The notes under the pieces were generated by a model. It worked only from the letters and a program-made list of their open reading frames with translations, was not told the DNA's origin and did no database searches. From NCBI GenBank assembly GCA_017163975.1, contig JAFFSR010000239.1, positions 6,820,001 to 6,884,000 on the forward strand: DNA of 64,000 nt, read 5' to 3'. This document shows, one piece after another, positions 11,723 through 25,100 of this stretch (the first letter of the stretch is position 1; each line of letters opens with the position of its first letter). This DNA comes from Anastatus disparis. Taxonomy: Eukaryota; Arthropoda; Insecta; Hymenoptera; Eupelmidae. A program made the translations under genes and the position numbers.

Positions 11723-14700
11723 GTTAGTAAAATTCTTATTTTATTTTTCGATCTCATAAATATTAATATATTTTATTATTCGTAAGTTGTGTGATCAATA
11801 CTTGGTCTAAAAAAAATTTTTTTATCATATCCAGCATTGCAAAATATTAAAAATTTTTGTAACAATTTTTTATAAATCTGATATTTAATTATTAAAATTA
11901 TATGTTGCAATTATTAATAATAATATCGGAATAATTAATATTTATTTATCAACTTGTGAATGTACATAATTCTAGTAGAGATTTTCACCAACTTTTGTTT
12001 AGTCTATTGTCCATTTTTCAATAATTTATAATCGGAGCGGAGCTTACATTTTTTTTAACTTCGGAAAACTTTCTCTTATATAAAATTGTAAAGAAAGTCG
12101 CATCCATTTGGCTTAATAACCAATTTTTTTAAATCATGAGCTATTTTGTTCTAATTTTAAAACTTTTTGAAGAAATTTGAATTTGCCTTAAAAGCGTTCT
12201 ACTGTTGAATAAATTATTCTAGAAAATTTTTATCGAAGTGCCAAGAAAGTTGAAATTAAAGTCTTCCAATTTCAAAAAATAAATTTAAAACTCTTTAATA
12301 TTTCTAAACAATCTTTTTTTATTGAAAAGTTTTGATTCAGACTCGTATTTTATTTTTATGAAAATTTTTTAGGATTATTTATTTTAAAGTTTCATCTATT
12401 TGAATAAATTTTATTAAAAATTAAAATTTTAATAAAACAGCTAATTATAAAAAAATTGACTGTTACGAATCGCTAAGCATTAAATTTCAAATATTCATAG
12501 TAATCGTAACAATAGAGAAATTAGATAAACTAAATTCAATACTTCACGCATAAAGTGAGAGTCGATTGAGCATGACACGCTGTATTTGACATGGATTAGT
12601 TAGTCTGTACTATTTTCCACACATTTTGTTTTAATATATTCGCAATACTTAGGATGTTTGTTTATTGAGAAAAGAATTCTTTAATTATAAAGATATTTGT
12701 ATTTTTGTTATGAAGTTGAATGCATTTCAACGATTATTATTTTACACATTAGAAGCTAACATGTTATAGAAAGTAGAAATAAATAGAGCTTATTAGATGA
12801 CAGTATTGTTTGCACAAAAAAATTTTCGAAGAATTTAATTCTTGAGATATCTTTGCATATGTGCACACGTGGAATATGATATATGTGCGTTAAACGCAAT
12901 ATTTCAACTATTAATCTAATAATATCCATATATATTTGCTTAAAATCTACATTATGCACACTAAAAAAATGTACAGCGAAAATGTCTAGATGATGCGGCT
13001 GTAGTTTGCTCGTCACGAACATTTCACATCAGCTGACTCACGTAGAAGTTTTTTATGTACAGTAGAAACTACCGTAAAGGAAAAGCTAAGAAACTGCCGT
13101 GCCAAGGAAACTAGAATAGCCGTGCTGTTTAGATAAAGTGACTGCATATATGTTTCTCAGTGTAGCTCAACAATAAATATACCAAATCAATATCACATTA
13201 GCTTCAAAGTTAAATCCATTTATTACAATAATCAACTTAATATTATTTTATTTCTATCGTTTCGCTTAATTTTACCATAATTTTCGTAAAGTGTGACCGA
13301 GTTTTGGAATCGTTACCTTGTTCATGTAATAACAACATTTATTAACACACCCAAATACGCTTCGAAAGAAAGAAGGAAAGAAAAAAAAGAATCACGAATA
13401 TAAATTTTTCATTGTACGACCTCACGCGAAGTTCTCCACTTTAAAAGCATATGATCGTTAAGAGTGTTAATCGGTTAACATCGATTTGTGGGCTCCTCGC
13501 GCGCGAGTTCGCAAGCATGGGTCAGCTTTTATATTTCTGCGATGGTGCGGTGTAGTATTAAAAGTGCTATGTCCTGAAAAACGAGGTCACGAAAGAAGGA
13601 AAACCACAGAGAAGGTAGTGCAAGGGGGAGGGAGATCAGAGCAAATTGATTTTACCGCATTTTATATGTATACATCTATACGTACATATGGGAAAAGGGA
13701 AGACGCAAAAGTTAAAAGTTATTGATACGCCAAGGCCTATTACGTACGAAGAGAAATTCGTTTTTACGTTTTACAAGTAAATAGAAGAGAAGGAGAAAGA
13801 GAGAGAAGAGATTTGCGAATTAGTTACTATACGAAGGTTAATTGGGTTTTAGATTGGAAGGAGATTTCGTTTCAGGGCAGGGGCTTTTTTCAACCTGATA
13901 AAAAGAGACTTTTGTAGAGCATCGTAGTAGTTTAATGTTTATATATTTTTTTATTATGTTTTTAGCTTACGATTGAATTTGATTTTTTTCAATGTTTCTT
14001 AAATTGGTTAAATGTTCATCTTATTTGGAGAGAACATCGTTGATGTAAGAAAATGTTTTTTTAAAAAATTATTTACCGTTTCAGATTGAAATTTAGGTGA
14101 ATAATATTTTTTCCTATTTTAAATTTATATGTCTCTAATGGAAAGAAATTACAACGATCACATTTTCATGATTGATATGAGCATACGAAATACGTTAAAA
14201 AATCGTTAATTTGAATAATATTGAAGCGCGCAATGATTTCACTGTATCTCAATTATTATGTCACAATACAACAAATCTTTCTCTCGTGATAAAGTCCTGT
14301 ATTTACAAATATTCTATAACTTATATTTTATCATAATCGACTACACACATTCTAGAAAAATGAGTCATGTCAGTGAAATAGTTATGTCACAAATTTACTT
14401 AGAAACAGAAGTGAATTGCGAAAGATCAATATCAATATTCAAATTTACATTATTAATAAAAGCGTGTAATAAGTGGCATTTTTCAACAAATTTTTTAAAA
14501 ATAAAAATGAATAACAATGTGCTCGCATCTAATACTTTTCAACTTCAAATTTTTCTTCCATTTAAATTAAAATCAAAATATTTTTATCTTGTTTAATTGA
14601 CGATAGTTAATACAATAACATTTGAGATATCTTTTCAGCATTATTATTTTAAATAATCGCGACGGTATATAATTAAGCAACTGAATTTCCGAGAATATCG

Positions 14701-16129
14701 TTCTCTTCTCTTTTGAAATATTGCGAAAAATTTTCGAGGTTTATTTCACAAATTTTCAACTCAAAAAGAAAGATTTATCATTCGTTCAATTTTTCTGATT
14801 TTTTTATCCATATAATCTTTAAATAGAAAAACACGTTCACACACATACTTTTCTTTTATTTCTATATATCTATATGTTCTATTTGATCGTTAAAGCTCAC
14901 CTTGCGAATGAACAGGGCGGCTTTCGCTGCGCTTACAAAGCATTCCGCGATAATTAGATATATAAGCGATCCACGTGTAACTGTTTCATGTGTGCACATT
15001 TTTATATACATAGATTAGCTTAAAGTTTTTTTTTTTAAAGAGTTGAACTATCGATAAAAAAAAGCAGCGAAAAGAAAGGATTACATAATGACAGAAAAAA
15101 TATTTGAGTATTTGAACTTTTTTAAGATTCAATCAAAATTTTTGGAAGTAATATTAGCCCTTTTATAGTCTTACAAAGAATTAGGTAAAGTAAAAGTCTA
15201 TATCATTGGTATTTTAAGATTTTAAAACGTGTCGAATTCCAATTAAATGAATAAAATCGATGTAATTTGAATTTATGTCTTCTCAAATCAATACTAATGA
15301 AATTTTTTGCTTAATCGAGCACGACAAATGATTTTTTATGTAATATAAAATAATAATATGTGAAGCATGACTAAAATATTAGAATAATTCAAATTTTCAA
15401 TGAGCCTACAAAAGTAACTATAAAATTTTCACAACAAAACTTCTTTCAATCATATTTCACTTCGCTTAAGCAGCAGGCGCATAAACATAAAGTTTCTTTC
15501 TATATCTTTCTCGTCCTGGTATCTCATTGTTAGCTCGTCCTAAAATAAGCTTTTAAAAATTTTTTTCTACAAAGGATATATACGTATGTGTATATATAGC
15601 TTCTGGCCTTATGAAAATGAATATTCAAGCACGACATCTCATATAACGGTCAAAATTGTAGTCGAGAGATAGATATAACCTCTCGTGGTAGCAATGATCT
15701 TGACGCTCGTTAATCAAAATGCTTCTTCTTTATTCTCCTCTTTATGAACTCGCCCACACACATATTTTATATATATATATACACATATACATAGAGACGT
15801 AATGCGTTATGTTACGCGATCACTAAGTATTCCACGTCTCTTACGTACCAGACACACACAACGTTTTATGTCATTCGAGAATACGAGTCTACTCTCTAAC
15901 GGGTCAACAATATCCTATATGCATAATCTTTTTCTTGCTTGTGTCATTGCTATGTTACGTTTTCATCTTTTATTTTCTCTCTTTTTAGTTGAGATGTTTG
16001 ATTTTTCTATTTGGTTGATGTAGGTGTTGGGTTACCTTTCGGATGTATAGGTAAATTTATTATTCTTTAAAGGATTGTATAACTGGATTATCAAGATGGG
16101 TTTAATAGCTTTGGATTATCATTTTTCTC

Positions 16130-16223
16130 AAGAGCTTATGACACTGTTAATTTTTATAGAAAAAAACGTTAATTTAAAGAGCTTGTGACAATATTAATTT
16201 CGGTAGAAAAGAACGTTAATTTA
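16130..16223. repeat. 47-bp tandem duplication, two diverged units
   Basis: Unit 1 (16130-16176) starts AAGAGCTTATGACACTGTTA and unit 2 (16177-16223) starts AAGAGCTTGTGACAATATTA. Both end AACGTTAATTTA. They are head to tail with no spacer and differ at several positions, so the duplication is not recent. Confidence 0.85.
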
Positions 16224-17786
16224 ATAATGTAAGAGATTGTTGTTTTCATAGTACGATTGCGCATGAAAATTATTTTATAGGTTCAGTAGATGATTTATTT
16301 GAATAATTGACTAATTATTTACCAATAACATATACAAATATCATTACATAACTGATTTTTTAACCTTTTTTTTCTTTTAATTTCAAAACAATTTCTTAAA
16401 TATACTTAATGAATTCTTAATACGAAATTCATTCAAAATTATTTTAATATCACGCTGCCTTAAAGAGAAAAAATAAGTTTGATGTAAATTAATAATTCAA
16501 CTGAAAATTTATGTAAAGCAATCATCCAATTAAATCCAAGCCAACCTGATTTTTCTTACGAATTTTCAAATATATTTTATAATCGATGCATTTTTATAAT
16601 ACTTAAGGATGACTGCCCACGTGTACATAAAATATATATGTATATATATATGTATTTATATCGAAAATGTAGTCTCAGTTTTATATCTTTAAAGATCGAT
16701 CGCGATTGATACGCTACAAATATAAAAGGCTTTAAACCGCTCTTTCTCGCATACTGTGGATGTTTTGAAAGGCCACTTCCGTAAATGGTGCGTTATGCCT
16801 TCTTCTCTCAAGCTCGTCCGTCAGTTTTATTGACGCATGCATGCATCCTGAAGAAGAACGTTCGATCGTTTTTTTTTTCCAAGTTTATAGCTCATATGTG
16901 ATGGGAAGGTCGAACTGGTCAAATTTTAATATTTTTTTATTACGTTGTTTCATGGATACTTGAATCCTTTTTCTTCTCTCTTTCGTAGGTTGGGTTTATA
17001 TACTTTAAAATTATTAAAAATGAACTTTTACGTTTAAAATGAAACTATATCGTTTATGAAAATTAATAATAGGTATTGAGCATTTTAGGAATTCATGATG
17101 ATTATTAAGTGCGGTATCTTATAAATTTATAGACATGCTGTGTACAGATAAAACTTAATGTAGATTGATAAGTTCACAAACTATTAGTTATGTCATGTGA
17201 ACACCTGACCACTTTCATCGTTCGGACACCTCATTTATATCAAATACCAGAGATCGTGTTTATTTTTTATTATCATTAAATTTTTTTTTATTATTATTTA
17301 AGTACTTTATAGAGACAACAATGGAGATTCAAAAAATTCCAATGTCAATCTAACCACGTGATCTGTTACATTTTCCATTGTATCTAAAGAAGTTGATTTA
17401 CATAATGTTACTGATAAAGTAACAAACTTGATTTAATACAAAGACAGTTACTGTATATATATATATATAAAAAAAAGAGAAAAATATATGTATAGATAGT
17501 ATAGTTTAGTTTATATTGAGTACCGTTAACATAGTTGCCGTTAAAAGTTAAAAGTTGAAAGTCCTTTTAGTTAAAAGGAATTTATTTGAGTAAAGCAGTA
17601 TAACAATCGGTTAACTCGATTGCATTTCTAATTAATTAACTTCGAGAAAAAGAAGTTAAAGAAGAAGAATAAAAACGGGTTTTTATAAATTTCTAAAAGA
17701 GGTTGTTATTAATTACTAAAAAAATGAAAAATACTTTATTAGTTCAGTAAGTAGATTTTGTAAAATTTTTATACGATTAGAAATTA

Positions 17787-17880
17787 AAAAAATAAACATG
17801 ATGATTGCATTTATAAAGACAAATACCAAATATTTTGGTATTTGTCTTATCTTTGTAAATGAAATCACCATGTTTATCTT
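17787..17880. repeat. Long imperfect inverted repeat (hairpin, pre-miRNA-like)
   Basis: Two arms of about 40-45 bases face each other. The apical part is perfect for 15 pairs (AAGACAAATACCAAA, then TAT, then TTTGGTATTTGTCTT). Below it is an asymmetric 2/7 internal loop, then a stem based on ATAAACATGATGATTGCATT with two mismatches. Size and bulge pattern fit a pre-miRNA or a small foldback transposable element. The tiny loop is unusual for a miRNA. Confidence 0.8.
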
Positions 17881-18996
17881 CAATCAATAATTGTTATCAT
17901 ACTCGAAGAGTAAAGATCTTCGCCTCATTTAAAATGATATCTCACTCCAAGCCCTTCGAAATTAAAACATAATAGTAACCATACTGTTAATTCCTCATCT
18001 ATTGTCACGCCTCATTTTTTAAAATAAACACCTACCTCGCCACCATCAAACAAAAGAAAAGTACTTTGAAGTACACTAAAACAACATAATCTTACTGTAA
18101 CATCAATAATTTCGAAAGAAGAATAAGAATAAGAAGGAGAAAAAAGACCGAAGAAAAGATCAAACATTACAAGTATCTTCAGTGAAGCGTTAGCTCATCT
18201 CATAGCGATCAGCTGTTTCTTCTTCTTCTTTACAACGGCACGAGTTACAAGGCAACTTTTCTCCCTCTCTCTCTTATGTATATCTATATATTTATATATA
18301 TATATTCTCCCATACGATGTTGTTGGCATACCGTTAGAAACACACGTTTTAAACAGTCGTTGTGTCTCGTATATAGCTTATATCCCTTCAGGGGGATAAC
18401 CTATCCCACAGTCTTTCTTATGCTGTTTGTCGCATTACATATATTAGAACGCTTTATATGTTAAAAAAAAAAAATTTGTGTATGTACACATTTAACAAGT
18501 GGGTCGAAAGTTTTTTTTTTCTTTTCGCTTGTTCTTTTTTCTCAACACAAACGACAATATTATCTCTTTTAATTGTTCATCTATATATGCATTCATACTA
18601 TTTTTAAAAATATTTCTTTATGTACTTATGCGAAAGTCTTATGCCTTATTTGTAATGCGTTGGATGATTATAATAATAGACGTGTGGATTAGTGCGCGGA
18701 TGAGAAAAAGTTTTGTGGACATATAGAAAGAGAAGGTAAAACAAAAGGTGTATAGAAAGTGATCGTTTTTCGTTGTACACAAGCGCGACAGGACGTGTTA
18801 TTAAGGACTACAGTGATTTGTTAGCTTTTTGTATATAAACTTGGGTGGCGATGACATCGGTTAAAGGACTTTTTATTTTGCTTTCGAATAGTGCGTTATT
18901 GGAATAATTTATTTTTGAAAATTAAGTTGCAGTGAGGTGAGTGAAGCTTAGTTAAAAAAAAAGTAACGTATGAGAACAAAGAAAATGAATTGTTGA

Positions 18997-19198
18997 TTTT
19001 TTTAAAATTTTACTTAACGTCGCTGTACTTATGTCATCATTGCGATGCTAATTAGCGACGGAGATCGTCAGTGTGTTTGTGGACAAAGCACATGTAACGT
19101 ACAGTGTTGCTTGTATCAATCAGTCGAGACTAGGATTCGAACTCGGGACCTCGAGATTACGAGTCCAACGCTCTACCGAATGAGCCACTGACGACCTC
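18997..19198 (-). repeat. tRNA-derived SINE, full-length copy B
   Basis: Read on the minus strand it starts GAGGTCGTCAGTGGCTCATT (A box) and carries a GAGTTCGAATCC B box. It continues through the family's TGATACAAGCA and ACATGTGCTTTGTCC segments and ends in the AGCGACGTTAAGT tail plus an A-rich run. All family landmarks are present. Confidence 0.93.
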
Positions 19199-22100
19199 TA
19201 GTAACTTACTAACTTAATTGTAATGATAAATTTATTAATGTAAAGATTAAGATAAAAGTAACGCACAATGGTCTGAAAGCAAAAAAAATTAACAAAATTT
19301 AAAATAAGAACTACCAGGATATGAGAAAAAATTTTTTTGAAATTATATTAACCTAAAAATTATATTGATCTAAAAATGAAAAATCTTCATGATTTAAAAT
19401 ATTTAATGAATAATGTAAAAGGTTTCTTAAAAAATTTAAATTGATGTACCTATTAGTCAAAACAAAATAAAACTCTTAATTTTTTCTTATTACGGACATA
19501 AAATGAAATTCAAAACCAACTTTTTAAATACATACACCTACACATTTAAAAAATATTGCTTAATTTTAATGAAAATTTTTAATGTTTTTAAAAATGAAAG
19601 AAAATTTTTAATTTAAAAATTATTAAGTAGAATTCCATGTAGTCGTTGAAAATTTTAATGAAATACTAAAAAAATACTATGAAATAATCACATTACTTTC
19701 TCATATTCAAAAAATGTCATAGAAGACAATATTCAAGAATTTTAGTATCTTCATTATTAATTTTGACTAATATACTCTGTAATACGAAAGTTTTTTCAAT
19801 CATGTAATTGTTGAAGTTTTTAAAGTTTACACAGTAAAATAGTTATTGATTCTTGCTTTTAAAATGTATTTTTGATTAATATTCCATTCAAACACGAGTT
19901 TCTTCAATTTTTCTTATTTTTGAAACATTACACGGAATTTATTTCTCTATCGTACCGATACTGCTTCTGTTACTTTCTCTCCAATTTTCAGATTACAAAT
20001 AATTTTTTGTTTCGAAAGGAATTTAAATTTTTCAAGATTTGAAAAATTAAAAACGTTTCTTTTCGTTTGTTCCATTCTTCAAGTAAATCGAAAAAAGGAA
20101 TAAATTTTATTGTTCTTTTAGGTGATTGTCCGAGTAAACTTGTGGTACTTTTGTATAATGCTTGCTGAAAAAATTGCATTTTTATTTTATAGAACCAACT
20201 TTTTATCTTTTTCATCCTAAGTACATTTGCATAATCAACATGATATTTAACATCAAAATTTCCACAACGATTTAACTTGATCATTGAAAATCCATATATC
20301 TACAAACATCTCTACAAATCGCAATCGCAAAAGATAACAGTCCTCTCGACTTAAAACCGCTAACAAACTCTCTTGGCAGTTGCATCATCGAACAGAATCT
20401 TATAAGTCTATATAAAAAAAAATAAAAAAACAAGTAGTCATCTGAGAAGATACTCTAGAACTAACCGCGCGATTTCTACAGTTCAATAAATTAATTTGCA
20501 ATCGCGACAAGTACCTTTATAAAGAAGAGGCTTAAACTCTTAAGAGTTCATCCACCGTTTGGTTAGCACAACAACAACAAAAAAGAGTGGTAAATGTGAA
20601 CGAATAACAAAAAAAGAGAGAAAAATATAAGAAGGAAAAATCATTGAGCAAAAAATAGTGTTTCGCGTGTGCGGAAAGCCGCAGCAAGGTGCCTCGAGGC
20701 GTTTGTCATTGCATTCTTGGGAAACGACGTTCCACTTTAATCAGTTTCGGAGTCTTTGAGAATTAGAGAAAATCGGAAAGGTTTATATGTGCGAAGATTT
20801 AAGTATTTTTATTGCGAACTTTGTCACATGATAACATGTTTTTAATTTTATTTGCTTGTAATAGTTTTGTTATTCTTGTGAATTGTGTTATAAAATCACA
20901 AGTTATTTTATTAATTTACTCATCCATAAATTTTTATTTTTAATATAATTTTTTAGATAAAATGGTTCTACGAAAATTATAAAATTATTCATTTGAGCTT
21001 GAAAATTTTTAAAATATTTGAATCAAGTAATTTGTTATTATTTCGAAGTCAAAATGTTTTTTTAATAATACAGTAATTTTCATGATTTAATACCAATTCT
21101 CAGAATAAAACAATATATTTTCATCGACAACTCTCCGATCAACAACAACACCTTAACCCCGAACTTTGTTCTCAAATTATTAAAACTGTTTTATTAAAAA
21201 AAACAGCACTGTGTATTACATCTGAAACAACAGGCCGAAAACAACAGTACAAAAATTACACGACCAATAAAAGAGAGAAGAAAAAATATTGCAATTAATT
21301 TATAACACTTTACATGTTTAATTTTGTATACATCAGTTCCGCACCTATCAATACATAAAAGCTCATCTTTTCTTTCTCTCTTGTTTTAATCTTCTTCGGA
21401 AGAATATTGTACAAAAGAAGCCCCGCATTAAAAAAAGTATTATAAGCCGTTAAAATCGATCGTGTTGCGATTATTAGGATTAATAAAGCTTATACATATA
21501 TTCCGTGAAGCAAATTAAAGAGGGTCAATAATTTTTTGGGCAGAGGATTTTTAAAGTATATGCGCGGCAGATAATCATAACAAAGAGACTGTGAAATAAA
21601 AAAAAATTTTTCTCTTCCCTCTCTTTCTTTGACTTACGTTTAAAACGTGTACACGTTGCTGTTGATTTTTATTGAATGTTTCGAAAAGACTTTTTAATTA
21701 AAGATTAATCAACGCTTAAATCATGTAAGGATATGCAAATTATAACGTTGAGCGTTTATCTAAATGATTGTAATACGAAACATTACTAAAAATTTAACTG
21801 CAACGTGTTATTTTAATAGAAAAAAAATAGTTTATTCAATATACTTAAATAGTATAAAAATCAATATTAGCTGAATTTCTAAATCACTAAAGTATAAAAT
21901 GGAGAAAAAAAAATGTTTTAAATAACTACCGTAGCATAAATAGCATATAATTTTGATTTCTAATCTGCATAATTTGTCAAAATTGACTGGACTAATAAAT
22001 TCCTTAAAGCGCATACGTATAAACCATTATGATTTATAAAATAATTTAAGACCGTTTGAGAAATTATAATGCCGTATTGTTTTATGATAATAGAACATAA

Positions 22101-25100
22101 CTCACCTTCAAGATTTTCCTTAATGATAAAACCTTTTTAAAAAATAGATACTTTTCATAACCTATCTTTCACATATCAATCTACTTTCTCTGTGTATAAT
22201 GAAACTCGGTAATAAACATTTCGTAGCTTCCTTCTTTACCACTTGTTTTCTTTTATTTTAAAAAAAATAATACGTTTATCGTACATTTAGTGACCAAATT
22301 GCATTGAAAATTGCGTAAATGGAAAGCAAGATTATCATAATATTCTAAATGATTAAATTTTATTTGCCTTTTTTCTTACATATTAAGCTGGAGAAGAAAA
22401 AAATAAAGAAATTCGTTTCGATATAATAATCTCTTATCGGTTTTCTTAGATTCTGACCGCTCTATTACCTCAACTTACATTTATTTCGCTATTGATAATC
22501 TATTTCTTTTTTCTCTTTTACATTTAATGCGGATTAATGGTTTACAATGTGGTTTTAATGTTGTTTTCCATCACGAGGTTCGTTAACACTAATTTTTCAC
22601 ATGTGGAACTATTGGTATTTATTGCATAATTATATAGAACGAAATTGTTTGGATAATAATATACTTTTACAATGCTGCTGATAATAATAAATAAACACTT
22701 TCGAATATTATTTCCAACGTATTTGTATTTTTTTGTTCTGGTGTATATAAATACTTTATTTATGTAATTTTCATTTATTATTATTTGCGAAATCGTTCGT
22801 GAAATAATTGTTTAACTTTTAGAATTATTATTTGAAATTTCAATAAGAACATTAAATTTTTGTAAAAATAAGTTTTAGTATATAACTTCTTTTACCAATA
22901 AATTTATATCAAAATTTAATTTAATAAAACCAATAATTCATACATTTTTTGTTTGGTAAAAAAAAGAAAACATTTGAAAACTTTCAATGTCTGAATAAAC
23001 TGTAAATTTTCTATTTTTGTAACGCATCTTTGCAATTCTATCGTTTCCATCGAATTTATTTTTTAATAAATTTGTTCTAAAACTAATTAAATGAAACTAG
23101 TATAGTCGTACCTAGAGCTTGATTAAAAATGAATGTTTTTCATTAAAGAGTAACAGATCGACGAAGAAATAGAAAAGACAATAATAAAATTGAATTCCGT
23201 AATTTTTAAAATTCAATGAATACATTACTATATACGTACACCTAGTTCAATATCCCATAATTTTTCTCCCTTCATTCGCGCTATTACAACTCGTTAGGTG
23301 CGGCACGTTAACCAAGTTCTTCGAGCAAGGTATACGTATACATTGAATATATCCAATATGTACGATGTCTTTTTCGAAAGGCTTCTTCATTATATTCCCT
23401 CTTTCTCTCTGCTGTATGTATCTACACGTAAGCGAAGGCATCGGGGATTATCAAGCGCGAGATATTGGCATTACAATTTAGATGCGCCAACTTTCCAACC
23501 TAATCTCTTTGACCGGACTCTCCTTTTATATAAATAATATAACGCGCGTTATGAGCGGTAAACGACCGCGTCAAGCTCGTATTTTCATTTCCTACATATT
23601 TTTTTCCATGCTGCATACGTGTACATATAAACGCACACATACACGAGAGCGTGCCGCGATTGCCACCTTTTTTAATGTCTTGATTTAGATGAGACTGTTG
23701 CGTCCTTTACTACTGCTTTCCTGTCGTTATCATTTTTAATTATTATTATTTGTATTTCTTCTCGCTTTAGTTCGAGTTTTATTTTCTTCTTGCTGACTTG
23801 ATTGTGGATACGTTTTTATATATATTTTTTCACTTGAAAATTAGTATTAGATTGTTAAGTTTAAAATGATTCTTGTAGTTTCATAAAATATTGCATAATT
23901 GAAAAATACTCCGAGTCTTTTCATACATTTACGGCGTTATGAAGGAATCTCGTTGGAAATGTTTGTTTTTTTATATACTTCGTTAACGTATTTTATTTTC
24001 ATGCAATAAAATAAAAACTATGTTATTGCGTAGCTTGCATGATTAGATTGCTAATGGAATTGGGACACTATTTGCAAAAAAAAAAGAAAATTGGAAATTC
24101 GATATGTTCGCTTTTTTATCAAATGTTTATTTAAGTTTTATTGAGCTAATTTGTAACATAAGGCATTTGTTGGTAGTTTTCATGCAAGCTCGAAATTGTT
24201 TGAATTCTTCGAATAAAATATATAAGCTGATATAATTTGTATGTTCTAAATTTAATTTTTTGAAATTTCAAAAATTTTCTTGATGCAATTGCGAATGTAG
24301 ACAATTCTTATCATTGCTGAAAATATAATAATAATATTTTAACCACGCACTCTAAGATATTTTGAGAACTAAGTTAATTGACCTAAATGATAAATTGACG
24401 CTAGTAAAAATAATTTAACATACAAAAATATTAAGATTTTTTGAAAATTGATAAAACTTTCCTTCCCGAGCTATTATGACATTGATTATAGTTTTTTGAT
24501 AAATAATAAAAAAATAAAACAAAATATAGAAATTTGTTTAAAATTACTATAATTAAAATTTATGTTAAAGTATCAACAAAAAGAAAATGAATTGTATAAA
24601 ATATCGATTATTTCTGTAATTACACTTTCAAGCCATTCTCATCTTCCTTAATTTTAAGCCACCCCTTTTGATTACAATAATAACAATCTGTACATATAAA
24701 ACCATATACTACCAATAAAACTCCATTAAATACACTTGCATCTTTAGACGATCAATCGGATATTTCATTAAAAAAGAAGAAAAAAAATTGAAAAATAAAA
24801 TGAAAAATAATAATAAAAGAAAAAAAAAACTAAATAATAAGTAAAGGAATACAAGGAAAAAGGCCTTAGGCAGCTCATTGTCATTAATCCTATGCTTGTG
24901 CATGCTCGGGAAAGTGCTAAATCGCTGGTTTCTCTTCATTCCTCTAGTCCACGCCTAGGCGCGGCGAATTAATCTCAATTTGCTCAGCGAACTGCTTAAG
25001 CTTCATACGTGAATGCTTTATACAGTACTAGTCAAAAGTTTAAAAGTTTTACATGAAAAAAAAATTGAATGAATAATAATTTATTATTTTTAATTGTTTA

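Larger units (their letters stand above)
11723..18996. other. AT-rich non-coding stretch (start of a long intron)
   Basis: It begins at a 5' splice site, so at least its start is intron. Long A/T runs dominate. Patches of higher GC are at 13480-13740 and 15640-15860. A 112-codon ATG ORF at 14258-14596 has the same AT-rich composition as the surroundings and no recognisable motif. A 47-bp tandem repeat and a long hairpin are listed separately. Confidence 0.55.

Noticed and set aside
19132..19198. Possible minus-strand tRNA gene (A and B boxes)
   Set aside because: The anticodon arm does not pair and the same sequence recurs in the other SINE copies, so it is the SINE head. The same holds for the heads at 41225-41291, 55170-55234 and 62671-62740.
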